NCBI GenBank assembly: GCA_947561585.1
Contig: CANNZV010001121.1
Coordinates: 1 to 64,000, forward strand
From: Caprella mutica
Taxonomy: Eukaryota > Arthropoda > Malacostraca > Amphipoda > Caprellidae
Direction: 5' to 3'
DNA length: 64,000 bases
The notes below the pieces were generated by a model. That model made no database searches, was not told the DNA's origin, and saw nothing but the letters and a program-made list of their open reading frames with translations. Below, piece after piece: positions 21,954 through 31,894 of this stretch. Both the position numbers and the translations under genes were made by a program. The number at the start of each line of letters is the position of its first letter. Within the stretch, counting starts at the first letter, position 1.

Positions 21954-22297
21954 TGGTTACCTGCCAGTGCTGGCTGCACTGCCTATGTACCACCCATGTT
22001 TAAGAGCCTGGAAAATTGTAAGCCAATTTTTGAGCTAAAATTTCACAAAAATTCTGAGTCAAACCAATTTGGCTCATTTTTTGAAGATTAATAGATTTCA
22101 AGCCAAAATTAACATGGGAACATAGGAATTTATTCAAAATTTCAAGCCAATTAGACATATCTGAGTTTTGACCTTTTGAAATCTAAGCAAATTAATTAGC
22201 TTTGACTGACATACTCTTCATAATGGACAGTTGGTACTCAGGTATATACTATATTGTTTAATTAAATAAATATTATATAGTATACTGTTTACTACAC
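21954..22297. other. Intergenic DNA
   Basis: No gene. It contains a phrase (ATAGGAATTTATTCAAAATT near 22121) related to the stretch near 20800. Confidence 0.45.
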
Positions 22298-22300
22298 CTT

Positions 22301-23835
22301 CCTTAGGCTGCGCGCATACTAAAAGCGTTATTGCGAGCTTGCAAGCAAGCTTGAAACATGAGGGGCTCACACCAAACGCGTGAATTCACAGCGCGAGAAG
22401 CAAGCAGTTACCTGCCAAATGTCACTCGGGGAAGATGTGTGTATCTCCGCACCAAATAAAAATAATAACCACAGCGATTATACTTTAACGGTTATATTTT
22501 TCACTTTTTATTAACAGGTTAATTTTAACTTTTCTTATACTTGTATTTAAATCAACTTAAAATAGTCAAACTTAACTTAATTCAAAACAAAATAACTCAA
22601 TCTCTCACTTAGGTATATATTATATTTTTGTCCCCGAACACAGGAATCAAAGTGTTCGCGACTGTTATTTGAAATAATATATGGAGTAAATTTGATAATT
22701 ATTATCATTTTAGGTAAGAATTATTGAATTCATTGTTTAGTAGTGTATATATAATATTTGATTGAATTTTTTATAAGTAAAATTAAATAAATATTTATAT
22801 TTAAGAATAAATGTGATTAGTTATTTACAATACTATATACCTAGGTATTAGGTACTGACTAGGGTAAGTTCCGGATTATCGAACGGTTCCACATTTTTCG
22901 GACACTATTAATTATAATAAATATACCTTAGGTAACTGTTTTAATTATTATTTACCTCTCATTGCAATAATTAGTTTTTTATTACTTGTTCGTAAATGTG
23001 TAACAGTCCCATAACTTAGAACTTATCTTATAAATGGGTATGAATTATTTGGTTGTTTTTCCTAATTATATTAGGTAGTAAACAATAAACATAGGTAGTA
23101 TATATCTAGTAAACATTAAAACATGCAGTATTCTATTTATTATAGGAAACAGTATTTGTAAGTGAGTAAAACGAATATCTACGTAGATAATGGAAATATA
23201 CGAAATTTAAATTTTGATAGACCTATCATGATTTACGAAAACTCCCACTTTGCGAGTACTAGAAGTGTCTGATAACCGAGACGTTTCTCTAGATATGTAC
23301 TAGGTATTATATTGTGTAACTTAGGTTAGATATCTAGGTAAACATGTATATTAGGTATGTAATCGGCTTTATAAAATACTTAGATAAATATTTATATTAT
23401 ATATCGTCCCTAGGTATCTAATTGCGCATTTATATTATATAATCAACTTGGTACCCAGGTAATAATATTTTTAACAATGCTTGTCTCTAAAATTGTTGGT
23501 ATTAAGTATTAACTATCAACATATGATATTAATTAATTAAACTGTTAATAATAAAAAATAAAACCGTTAAAATATAATTGCAGTGGTTATCATTTTTATT
23601 TGGTGCGGAGATACACACACCCTCCCCGAGTGACATCTGGCAAGTAACTGCTTGTTTCTCGCGCAGCGTGAAACTATCTTCGGAGTCAGTTGTCGCTTTC
23701 AAGCTTTAATGCAAGCTTTCGCGCTCGCTCTTAATGCTTTGTGTTCAATAGGAATAACATGTAGCACGGTTCATGCCCGCAAGCTTTCCTGCCCGCTTCA
23801 CGCGAAAACGCTTTTGGTCTGCGCGCAGCCTAAGG
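22301..23835. mobile_element. Non-autonomous DNA element with long inverted repeats
   Basis: The left end CCTTAGGCTGCGCGCATACT and right end, inverted, CCTTAGGCTGCGCGCAGACC match and the similarity extends inward about 200 bases with indels (left to about 22505, right from about 23567; for example GGTGCGGAGATACACACACC near 23600 against its complement near 22440). The GC-rich ends contrast with an AT-rich interior that has no open frame. Flanking CTT on both sides (22298-22300, 23836-23838) may be a 3-bp target duplication, but the palindromic TTAGGC/GCCTAA ends make this ambiguous. The superfamily is not assignable. Confidence 0.78.
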
Positions 23836-24082
23836 CTTACTAAATATGGTGACACTATGTGGCTAACACTAGGTACAGTTTGACAAATCATAAATGGAAT
23901 GGATTGTTAGACCATAGGACCATAGCTATGTCTTATTTTTTAATCATTGTACCTTTTCAATAGTAGATCTTAGTTAGGTAATTAGGTATTGTAGCTCAAT
24001 TGTTGAAAGGTAGCTAGTATAAAATATGGTTAATTATAGATATATCTATTATCAGTACCAAAATACTGTTGACAATTTGATA

Positions 24083-24444
24083 TACAGGGTGGGGCGTAAG
24101 TTTGGAAGCAAATGAAAGTGCATATTATAATCCAACGAAAAATATATTTTATAATTTACAGTTATGTATTATTACATAAGGGTTTTAAGAATTCAAAAAT
24201 CATAAATTTATTCAAAATGTCCCCCCTTGTTTTTAATAACTGCCTCAAATCTCCTCCGAACTCCTCCTACTGCAGCACGCAACTGTTTTTGTGAAATTTC
24301 CTTCCAAGATCTCTGGAGCGAACGCTTTAAATCATCCACACTGCGATGGAATTTACCACAGGCCTTTGATTCACGAATGTCTTTTATTTGCATATATGTG
24401 ATGAAAATGGAAATATGCATACCGTGTGTGTGGTTGCTGAACAC
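24083..24444 (-). pseudogene. Tc1/mariner-type transposase C-terminal fragment
   Basis: On the minus strand, 24444 to 24208 encodes a segment with L-K-R-S-L-Q-R-S-W-K-E-I and a terminal R-R-R-F-E-A-V-I-K-N-K-G-G-H-F-E, the C-terminal pattern of IS630/Tc1/mariner-superfamily transposases (a Leu-rich helix, W-R-x-R-like segment, then K-G-G-H-F-E). The catalytic Asp residues are upstream and missing. Just outside, 24083-24110 reads TACAGGGTGGGGCGTAAG, which resembles the inverted terminus of such elements. It is a truncated remnant of the 3' end, next to the start of the non-LTR copy that follows. Confidence 0.68.
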
Positions 24445-24560
24445 CTATATACTTTGATATATGGAGTGATTTGGTACTATATCTCTGAGATACTAGGAAG
24501 CATTTTACAGTGTCTAGAATTACGTATTGGTTGTTTTGCAGTTATAATTCTTGTATGTAA

Positions 24561-27500
24561 AGATGGAGGACATATTTAGTAACATAGATATTGATGTAAA
24601 CCATTTCGATGAGATTTTTCCGAGTCTATCAGATAATGACCAGTCTTTTATTTTGATATAGATAAGTTCAAAGCAGATTGTAAAAAGACATCGAATGACT
24701 TTGTACTAATGCATTTAAATGCGAGATCTTTGTACACCAAGTTAGATGAATTCACTGTATTTATTTCTAGCCTCAATATTGAATTTGATTCTGTATGTAT
24801 GACTGAAACATGGCTTACAACCGAAACTGAGAGATTGATAAAAGTGAACAATTATGAATTTTACTGTATTAGTAGAGATCAGAGGAGAGGAGGAGGTGTG
24901 GGAATATTCATTAATAGTAAATATAGAGTTGATATTTTTTAAGAATATACTCTTTGTGCAAATCATATAGAGCATTTGTTCATAAAATGTAACCTTTTAG
25001 GTAAGAATATTATTGTAGGATGTATTTACAGACCCCCGGGTGCTGATGCAACTCTTTTCAATCATAACTTGAATGATATGATAATGAGAATAGTTAGGGT
25101 GAATAATAATTCTGATATTTTCATTTGTGTTGACTTCAATTTTAATTTATTGAATCATATGAACGATGCTAATACTCTGGAATTCATTAATGCAATGCAT
25201 ATGAACTCATTCATTCCTCTTATCACTAAAACATCTAGAATTTATAACAATACAGGTAATGGAACATTGATAAATAATTAATTCTGTCAAAGACCTGCAA
25301 ATTATAAATCTGGATTATTTGTGTCAGCACTCTCTGATCATTTTCCTGTTTTTGTGTTGTATAGGGATATATATTGTGATGCTGTGAATGTTTTATCTTG
25401 TAGTACCATTATAAATTACAGACAGGTTAATGATCTAAGTGTCATTTCTTGTGAATGCACTTGAACATCATGATTTCACTACTCTCTACGAGTTAGAAAA
25501 TGTAAATGAATCCTTTGAATTATTTAATGATATAGTAATGTACTATTGTAACATGTGTTGCCCAGTTATTGAGAAAAACATCACCGGTAAAGATGTTATC
25601 AAGCTGTGGGTAGATTTAGAAACTAAGATTGGAATTAGAAAAAGGGATTAATTTTACAAATTGTACAGAGCTGGTTTGATGCCTGAGGCTGTTTATAAGA
25701 GGTTTAGGAATGAAATCACTAAATTGATTAGAAACAAGAAAAAAGAATACTTCAAACGCAAATTAAATGACACCACTAGTACGTGGAGGTTAATTAATAG
25801 TACATAAAAGCCTACTGGTAGGAGAGAGAATTCAATTAGAGGTCTGAGAATGAATGGATCAGTTGTAAATGACCCTAACACTATCTCTAATGCTATGAAC
25901 TCTTATTTTGCTAATGTTGGACCAGGAATAGCTAGTGTATTTACTGGTCATGAAGATCCGAGAAATTACTTGCGAGGAAACTATATGGATTCCTTCTTTT
26001 TCTCGCCAATATTGCCTGATATGGTGTTTAACTCTATAATGTCCTTGAAAAATATAAAATGTAACATAAATTGCTTGCCAGTAACTATGTTGAACGAATA
26101 GCTTTTACAGTGGCACCAACTTTTATCATATATTGTAAACCTTTCATTGTCATCAGGCGTATTTCCTTAATGCCTGAAGCTTTCGAAGATCGTGCCAGTT
26201 TTCAAGGGGGGTGATAGGTTGAATATGTCAAATTATTGCCCTATTTCTATTCTACCTGTATTCTCTAAGATATTTGAAAAACTTGTTCACAAACAAACTT
26301 ATGATTACAGTATTTTGAAAATAAAAACATTTTAAGTAGTAGTCAGTATGGATTCAGGACTAACAAGAGCACCAATCAAGCATTATTAAAGCACACAAAT
26401 TTTATATACGAGTCACTTGACAACAATAACGTTGTTTTTTCCCTCTATCTGGACCTGCGAAAGGCCTTTGATAGTGTTGATCACTGTGTGTTGTTAAGTA
26501 AATTGGAGCACTATAGGATTACCCCTTGAATGGTTTCGCTCATACCTTGATAATAGACAGCAAAGCGTTTACGTAAATAATTGTTCATCTGAATTAACTA
26601 GAGTTCCACAAGGGAGTAATCTAGGGCCACTGTTGTTTCTCATATACCTTAATGATTTACCACTGGTTACTGATTTCTTTGAGTGTTCAATGTTCTCAGA
26701 TGATTGTGCATTTTCATGTAGTGTTGTCAAGGAAGATCTTGCTATTTGTCACACAGTCATTAATGATAACTTGGAAAATATTTATAGGTGGATGTCTTGC
26801 AATACGATAGTTATAAGCGCTGAAAAGACTAAATACATGTTATTTTATTATAGGGGGGGACTACAGATCGTCTGAGCAGATTATTATTGGTACAAGCGAG
26901 ATTGGTAGGGTGAATGTAATTAAATACATAGGTGTTTGTTTAGACCAAAAGTTGACTTTTTCTCATCAGATAAACTCAATATCTACTAAAAATGTCTAGT
27001 GTTATAGGAATGTTTTACAAATTAAGAATGTTCTATCCTGTTAAAGTCTTGAATTTACTCTATTATATATTTGTAAATCCTCATCTGTTGTACGGAGTGG
27101 AGCTCTGGTTTGGGGCGCCAGCTTACCTGTCCAATAAATTAGTTGTACTGCAGAAAAAGGCAGTTCGTTGTGCAAATTTACTTGATGCTGGTGCACACAC
27201 CAGGGACTCCTTTCGACAAATGAAACTGTTGGCTTTACAGAATGTATATGAATTTAGAATTGCAATATATATGTATAAAACAATAAATTTTCAGGAGTAT
27301 GATAGGGAACTGTGCAATAGGTTACCTCAATTTGAGCACACTCATTCCACTCGTAATAGAAACTTATTTATTTTACCCCGCTATAATAGAACTAAAACTC
27401 AGAGCCGTATCTTAAATAGAGTCATTAAAATATTGAATACTATACCAAATGATCTACTTTGTCAGAGATATTCAACTTTTAAGGTGAAATATGAAGATAT

Positions 27501-27561
27501 TCTAATTAATGGCTTAGTTGATGATAGTATGACCACTAACGATACGAGACCACATTTTTAG
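24561..27561 (+). pseudogene. Endonuclease / reverse transcriptase pseudogene
   Basis: Read across frames: possible start M-E-D-I-F at 24561; endonuclease N-terminus L-M-H-L-N-A-R-S-L and T-E-T-W-L at 24709-24942; C-I-Y-R-P-P-G at about 25020; a degraded catalytic F-I-C-V-D-F-N (a G-D-F-N-like site) near 25120; RT with Y-L-D-L-R-K-A-F-D-S-V-D-H at about 26445-26485, [12 protein letters not shown] near 26602 and S-D-D at about 26697 (in place of Y-x-D-D); and a C-terminal RT thumb region in one 189-codon frame, 26992-27561. Breaks lie near 24650, 24940, 25280, 25430, 25650, 25805, 26100, 26170, 26330, 26530, 26875 and 26990. Non-functional. Confidence 0.85.
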
Positions 27562-27694
27562 GTTTCCATTTTTATCTTTCTTTGCTTTGTGGTCTTTAAA
27601 TTTTACATTAATTATCCCTTGGATGCCCAGGAAGCAATAAGCTTAAAGGGCCATACTGTTCAAAATTTAAACTGCATTTCCAATTGTAATTTAC

Positions 27695-27723
27695 GGTGGG
27701 AATGGTATCCCGACATTCCTACC
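27695..27723 (+). other. 3' UTR hairpin of the CR1/L2-like element
   Basis: GGTGGGAATG (27695-27704) pairs with CATTCCTACC (27714-27723) with one G-T wobble. It lies just before the terminal AATAAATA repeat. RT recognition of such structures is known for related elements. Confidence 0.6.
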
Positions 27724-27761
27724 TAATTGTAAGGGAACAGTTTGTAATAAATAAATAAATA

Positions 27762-28893
27762 TTAAAAAATTTAACATTGTTTGATGTTGCCATCATATTT
27801 GTAGTTTTGTACATAGCTATATACCTACTAAATTAGATTCTAGCCTCTAGGCTAGTCAAAGATGCATCGTTTGCCATAGAAGTTTTTTTATTCATTTTTA
27901 CTTCCTATCTTCTATTTGTCCATCTTGCCTTGTTCTTATTAAATTGTAATATGTATTTATCAAATTTAAATTTCATAACTAATTAATTCTCTTTTCTTAC
28001 AGGTCCTGCTCTCTCCAGGGAGGATAGACACAAGTGCAGATCAAACAGGAAAGTGGTGGAATAGTTGACTGCTTCACAACCATCAGGTAGCTAACTAATA
28101 CATCTTCAATGTCTTCATTCATTATGTTATATGATATTGAATTGAGCCTTTTACGTGTTAAATGCTTGTTGTTCTTGTTAGCTACATTCAAATGCATAGT
28201 TAGCTATTTTGTATGATACTTCATTCAACTCTATTATTTCAAAAGACAGCTAGCTACTGTTTGGCATTCTTATAAAAATATTGTGGAGTAATAGCATACA
28301 AATTTCACACAATTTTGCCTATTTTGTTGCCAGAGGTGGAAGTATAATTTGGAATTTGGAATTATTTTTCTTCAAAAATTGCTTTTCAGTGTTGTTGGTA
28401 CTGGGAATCTGAACTTTAAATAATTTCAAGTTGTGTAAGAGGCATCCTATTTTTCTTATACCTTCATCAGTAGCTACAGCATCAATTTACTTGATTTTAT
28501 TTTTAGCTAAATCAAAGACCATAGTTATGACTTCTTATTCTCTGTTTGGATTATTTAATTTTTACTTCAAAAATTGATTTTTAGTGTCATTGGTCTGGGG
28601 CTCTGATTAATTTTAAACTTTTATTGAGACATCATATTTGTTTTTATTATTGACTGTAAATATATATTCTTTGCTTTTCCTGGGGGCATATATTCCAGGA
28701 GATCCAGTTGGTGAATATATATATTATGAAATATTCCTGATACCTACTGGACATTTGATACTTACACATCAATCTAAGTTTCTACATGACTTCTGTGATC
28801 AATATAACTAATTTCTTCAGATTGTCATCTTAGTCCGATGTAGACAAGCAAATAGGTAGCTATATAAAATTTTAGAAATATAATTTTTGTTAC
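27762..28893. other. Intergenic DNA, possibly decayed P-element 5' part
   Basis: No gene that I can support. A segment at about 28003-28087 is bounded by TTCTTACAG and GTAGCT, like an exon, but translates with a stop after about 20 codons and shows no motif. Confidence 0.4.
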
Positions 28894-30190
28894 AGAAGAA
28901 GAGTTCCAGCCCAAACTAAATGCTGCATGGGATACAGCACAGCTACTGATTGGTAAGTAGCTTTGCTCTTTCAAGTTATATAGCTACTCTGACATTCAAA
29001 AAGTCAAGTTGGCCAAAAGGTGATATCTAGCTACTACAGCAAGTGCATTATCAGAGGCAATGTTACTGTCCTCACTTATGTATCAAAATAATATTAATTA
29101 CTTATGTTTTTTATTTTTGTTTCTTTCTCAAGTTGCAGTTTCTAATTATTGATATACCAACAGATTCCGCCTGTGAAGGATATCATGCAACAGAAACCTC
29201 AAGCAATGCACACTGCACAAACTTCACAGTAGAATTCCGAACAGTGATGAAACGTCTTGCAGAACTGGAAAAAAAGAATAGTGCGGTGCAAAAGGAAAAT
29301 AGAGCATTGAAGAGAACCATCTCAGACTCAGAAAATTCTCAGGGAACGATCATCAAGAGATTAAAACACGAGCTGTGTCTTGCCAATGAGGCTGTAGTGA
29401 AATTGGATTCATCAATGCAAGATACTGATGATGAAGGGCGACTCATCTTATCTCAATATTTCACTCCCGTTTAGATAAGTGCTATGGTCGACAATAGCAA
29501 AGGTAAAGTTCACAAATGGAGTGAGGAAGATATAGCCAACGGGTTGTCCAAAAAAAGTTCAAAAGCGGACAAGCTTATCTGTGATGTCTGAAATTTGCCC
29601 TTACCATGTCCTACAACCTGGATAAAGTGGACCTCTTCCATCAAATGTGAGCCAGGGTTGTTGAAGTGTGTGTTAAGACTTTTAAAATGTAAGAGTTCTT
29701 GTATGTCTGACAGAAGTAGAGTGTGTTATGTCCTTCGATGAAATGCCTATAGCCAGTCAGTAATATGACGAGGGTAGTGATAGAATTTACAAACCATACA
29801 GTTCTTTGACTATGATTGTAATTTAACAGAAGTCTTCTTTGCCCTCTTGAAAGCTGCTGAGGAAAATGGATTTATGGTAGTTAGTGTAGTTAGCGATTTA
29901 GGGCCTTGTAATCGTGGTCTACACTCACAGTTGGGTGTATCTGTTGAAAATACTTCAATTGTTAATCCTTACGATACAAGTAGACAAATTCATTTTTTTG
30001 CAGATGCTCCTCATCTGTTGAAGCTCATACGAAATAATTTTTTGGTTTATGGTTTCATTACGCCAGCCGGTAGAGTGGATAGCCTTCAGTAGCTGAACTT
30101 GTTTCGTGTCAGACAGGAGACCTGAGAATTGCTTATAAAGTGAATGAAAGATACTTATCTGTAGTGAAAATTGATAGACAGAATGTTAAA
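28894..30190 (+). pseudogene. P-element transposase pseudogene (THAP9-like family)
   Basis: Exon-like pieces in order. 28894-28952 is flanked by TTGTTACAG and GTAAGTAG. 29164-29474 follows CCAACAG and encodes a Lys/Glu coiled coil with heptad-like spacing, the dimerisation region of P transposases. From about 29517 come W-S-E-E-D-I-A and, after a stop, N-L-P-L-P-C-P-T-T-W; from about 29728 M-S-F-D-E-M-P (the first catalytic Asp region); 29847-30092 has V-V-S-D-L-G-P-C-N-R and F-A-D-A-P-H-L-L-K-L-I-R-N-N, hallmark P-element RNase-H-fold motifs; then a shifted segment to 30190 (V-N-E-R-Y-L-S-V-V-K-I-D-R-Q-N-V-K). Stops and frameshifts are present, the DNA-binding THAP domain is not found, and the terminal repeats are absent. 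Inactive. Confidence 0.85.
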
Positions 30191-30356
30191 GGTCCCGTCC
30201 ACTCTAATTTTTTATTTCTCTATACATTAGAACTAATGTTGCTGATAATAAAACTGCAAACCATTTCAAATTTGGTTCTAGAGTTTTATTATAATATGTA
30301 ATTTAAGATTTTTTTCCATTCTTTCTACTACACCTCTGATTTAAATTTAAATTTTA

Positions 30357-30361
30357 AAGTT
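30357..30361 (+). repeat. Target-site duplication AAGTT (left)
   Basis: AAGTT directly before the TG of the 5' LTR, repeated at 35879-35883 directly after the CA of the 3' LTR. Confidence 0.92.
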
Positions 30362-30907
30362 TGTGGTAACTTGCTGTACTAATCTGTGATTACAAAAATG
30401 GTTGGAAGCGGCAAGCCACTGATAATGACACAGGATTTTTTGAAGTGACCGCAGTAGCGTTTGAGACCTGGTTCTGTAAAGTGTTCTGTGAGTGTTTCAA
30501 GCTTTGTCTGTGACAAAAGTGTTTTGTAAGTAACGTGTTACTTGCCTAACGGTTAGGTAGTTTTTGGGAGTACTTGTTGTACTAGCGTCGGTTTACTTTG
30601 GAAGTAAACCACGTAGTGGTGAGTTGCTTTCCTAAGCACGCAAGTTGAGGTTTGCATTTTGTGTGATTTGCTTCCTAGGTACAACCTTTTTGTACTGTGA
30701 GTACAAGAAGTGTTTACCGGTTGTCTCATCATACGGTTGTACGTTGTACAATCAGGTGTGAGTTGGCCAGTTAAAGGGGTGGTTGGAGACTGTGCAAGAG
30801 TTCTAGGAACTCGCAACTAGGATTGCAGTTAGTTTTTGCTTTGGCTAACTAACCAGTGACGTCACTGCATCAGCTCTTGGGAGCTAGCAACTGAGGTTGT
30901 TCCTTCA
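30362..30907 (+). repeat. 5' LTR (546 bp) of gypsy-like element
   Basis: Starts TGTGGTAACTTGC and ends GTTCCTTCA, so it has the canonical TG...CA ends. It carries the palindrome CAGTGACGTCACTG (30854-30867) near its 3' end and several short inverted motifs (GTAAGTAACGTGTTACTTGC; ACTTTGGAAGTAAACC). Confidence 0.93.
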
Positions 30908-30942
30908 AGCTATCTAGGCTTTATCACATCTTTGTGACGTCA
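30857..30942. promoter_or_regulatory. Two TGACGTCA (CRE/ATF-type) palindromes
   Basis: TGACGTCA occurs at 30857-30864 in the LTR, inside the 14-base palindrome CAGTGACGTCACTG, and again at 30935-30942 in the leader, two bases before the gag ATG. The 3' LTR copy is at 35828-35835. This is the consensus for CREB/ATF bZIP factors. Binding and a role in element transcription are inference. Confidence 0.5.
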
Positions 30943-30944
30943 TC

Positions 30945-31886
30945 ATGTCTGACTCTGAGAAAGCAGGCAAGACTGATACTGGTTCTTCTAGTGAGGGACC
31001 AGGGATGTCTGGGACATCCGGTATGATTGATATTGGCCAATTGGCAAGCATTTTAATGCAGGCCAAGGGGCCAATTATTGATCGGTTGGGGAGAGCTCTC
31101 CCCAAGTTCAGTGGCGATGGCACAGTTGATGTGTCAGAGTGGCTGGACGACTTCGAACGTCGCTGTCGCAGCGAGCGGGTCGAACCCCAAGAGGTCGTGG
31201 ACTTCTTGCTCGAGGGCAACGCCGCTCGAGTATTCCGTGCCATGAGGGTGTCGGAAGCTTCTCAGTGGGAGGTAGTCAAGGGAGTACTGCTGGCTCAGTA
31301 TGGTATGTCCCGGCAGGAAGCGTACAGACGTTTCACGTCTCGTCAGCTTTTATCTGGCGAGGCTGTGGACGTTTATGTTGACGACCTGCAGCGCTTCGGT
31401 GCTAGGATGGAGGTGAAAACCGATTGTATGGTTTTCAGAGTGAAGTTCTTTGAAGGACTCCTCCCCTCCATCCATAAGTGGGCAGTGATGCTCCCAGAGG
31501 CGTACACCTCTGACTTTGACATTTTGGTGTCAAAGGTGCGTGACAGATTGTCCGCACAGAGGGATGCCTCAGGCCAGTCTGGGACAGGCCAGGCCACCAG
31601 AGTGGCTACTGCCTCCAGGAGGCAAGGGCTTTCTTGCCCACGGTGCCAGGGTCCTCACCGGGTGAGAGATTGCACCCAAAGACGTCGCTCCAAGGTGATG
31701 CAGACGGGCAAGCCCTCTTCACATGGGCGAAACTTATGTTTCACCTGTGGGAAGCCCGGGCATTTTGCCCGGGAGTGCCCTGACAGTCCTGTGACTGTCG
31801 CGTCATCCGCTGGTGATGCGGGTTTTTCCGAGGAGGCTGTGGTAAGGGGCACCACAACCTCCATCGGAGAAACCATGGAAGAGTAA
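30945..31886 (+). CDS. gag: Gag (nucleocapsid) of gypsy-like element
   Basis: 313 residues, intact. After an acidic Ser/Gly-rich N-terminus comes a retrotransposon gag helical region (about residues 50-200, with L-P-K-F-S-G-D-G and W-L-D-D-F-E-R-R-C near its start), then a C-x2-C-x3-H-x4-C cluster near 231-242 and a canonical C-x2-C-x4-H-x4-C knuckle at about 265-278. It would assemble the cytoplasmic particle and package element RNA. The first ATG after the LTR (30945) fits the start of the capsid homology, with a 37-base leader. The stop lies 8 bases before the pol ATG in another frame, so pol would need reinitiation or a frameshift. Confidence 0.93.
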   Translation: MSDSEKAGKTDTGSSSEGPGMSGTSGMIDIGQLASILMQAKGPIIDRLGRALPKFSGDGTVDVSEWLDDFERRCRSERVEPQEVVDFLLEGNAARVFRAMRVSEASQWEVVKGVLLAQYGMSRQEAYRRFTSRQLLSGEAVDVYVDDLQRFGARMEVKTDCMVFRVKFFEGLLPSIHKWAVMLPEAYTSDFDILVSKVRDRLSAQRDASGQSGTGQATRVATASRRQGLSCPRCQGPHRVRDCTQRRRSKVMQTGKPSSHGRNLCFTCGKPGHFARECPDSPVTVASSAGDAGFSEEAVVRGTTTSIGETMEE

Positions 31887-31894
31887 AATCCTCC

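Larger units (their letters stand above)
24561..27760 (+). mobile_element. Decayed CR1/L2-like non-LTR retrotransposon
   Basis: A nearly full ORF2 region with endonuclease and RT followed by a short 3' UTR, a hairpin and a terminal AATAAATAAATAAATA at about 27747. No RNase H follows the RT, and the F-D-S-V-D-H RT motif fits the CR1/L2/Jockey group. No intact 5' UTR or ORF1 is seen, so the copy is 5'-truncated or begins near 24561. About a dozen frameshifts or stops show it is old. Confidence 0.8.

Noticed and set aside
21739..22091. Several overlapping open frames on both strands rich in repeated residues
   Set aside because: They are translations of the AATTGTTCTTTCGAGC-type array; openness results from a 15-base period without stops.
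30553..30816. 87-codon minus-strand frame, present identically in both LTRs
   Set aside because: It lies within the LTR repeat, has no motif, and its conservation is explained by LTR identity.
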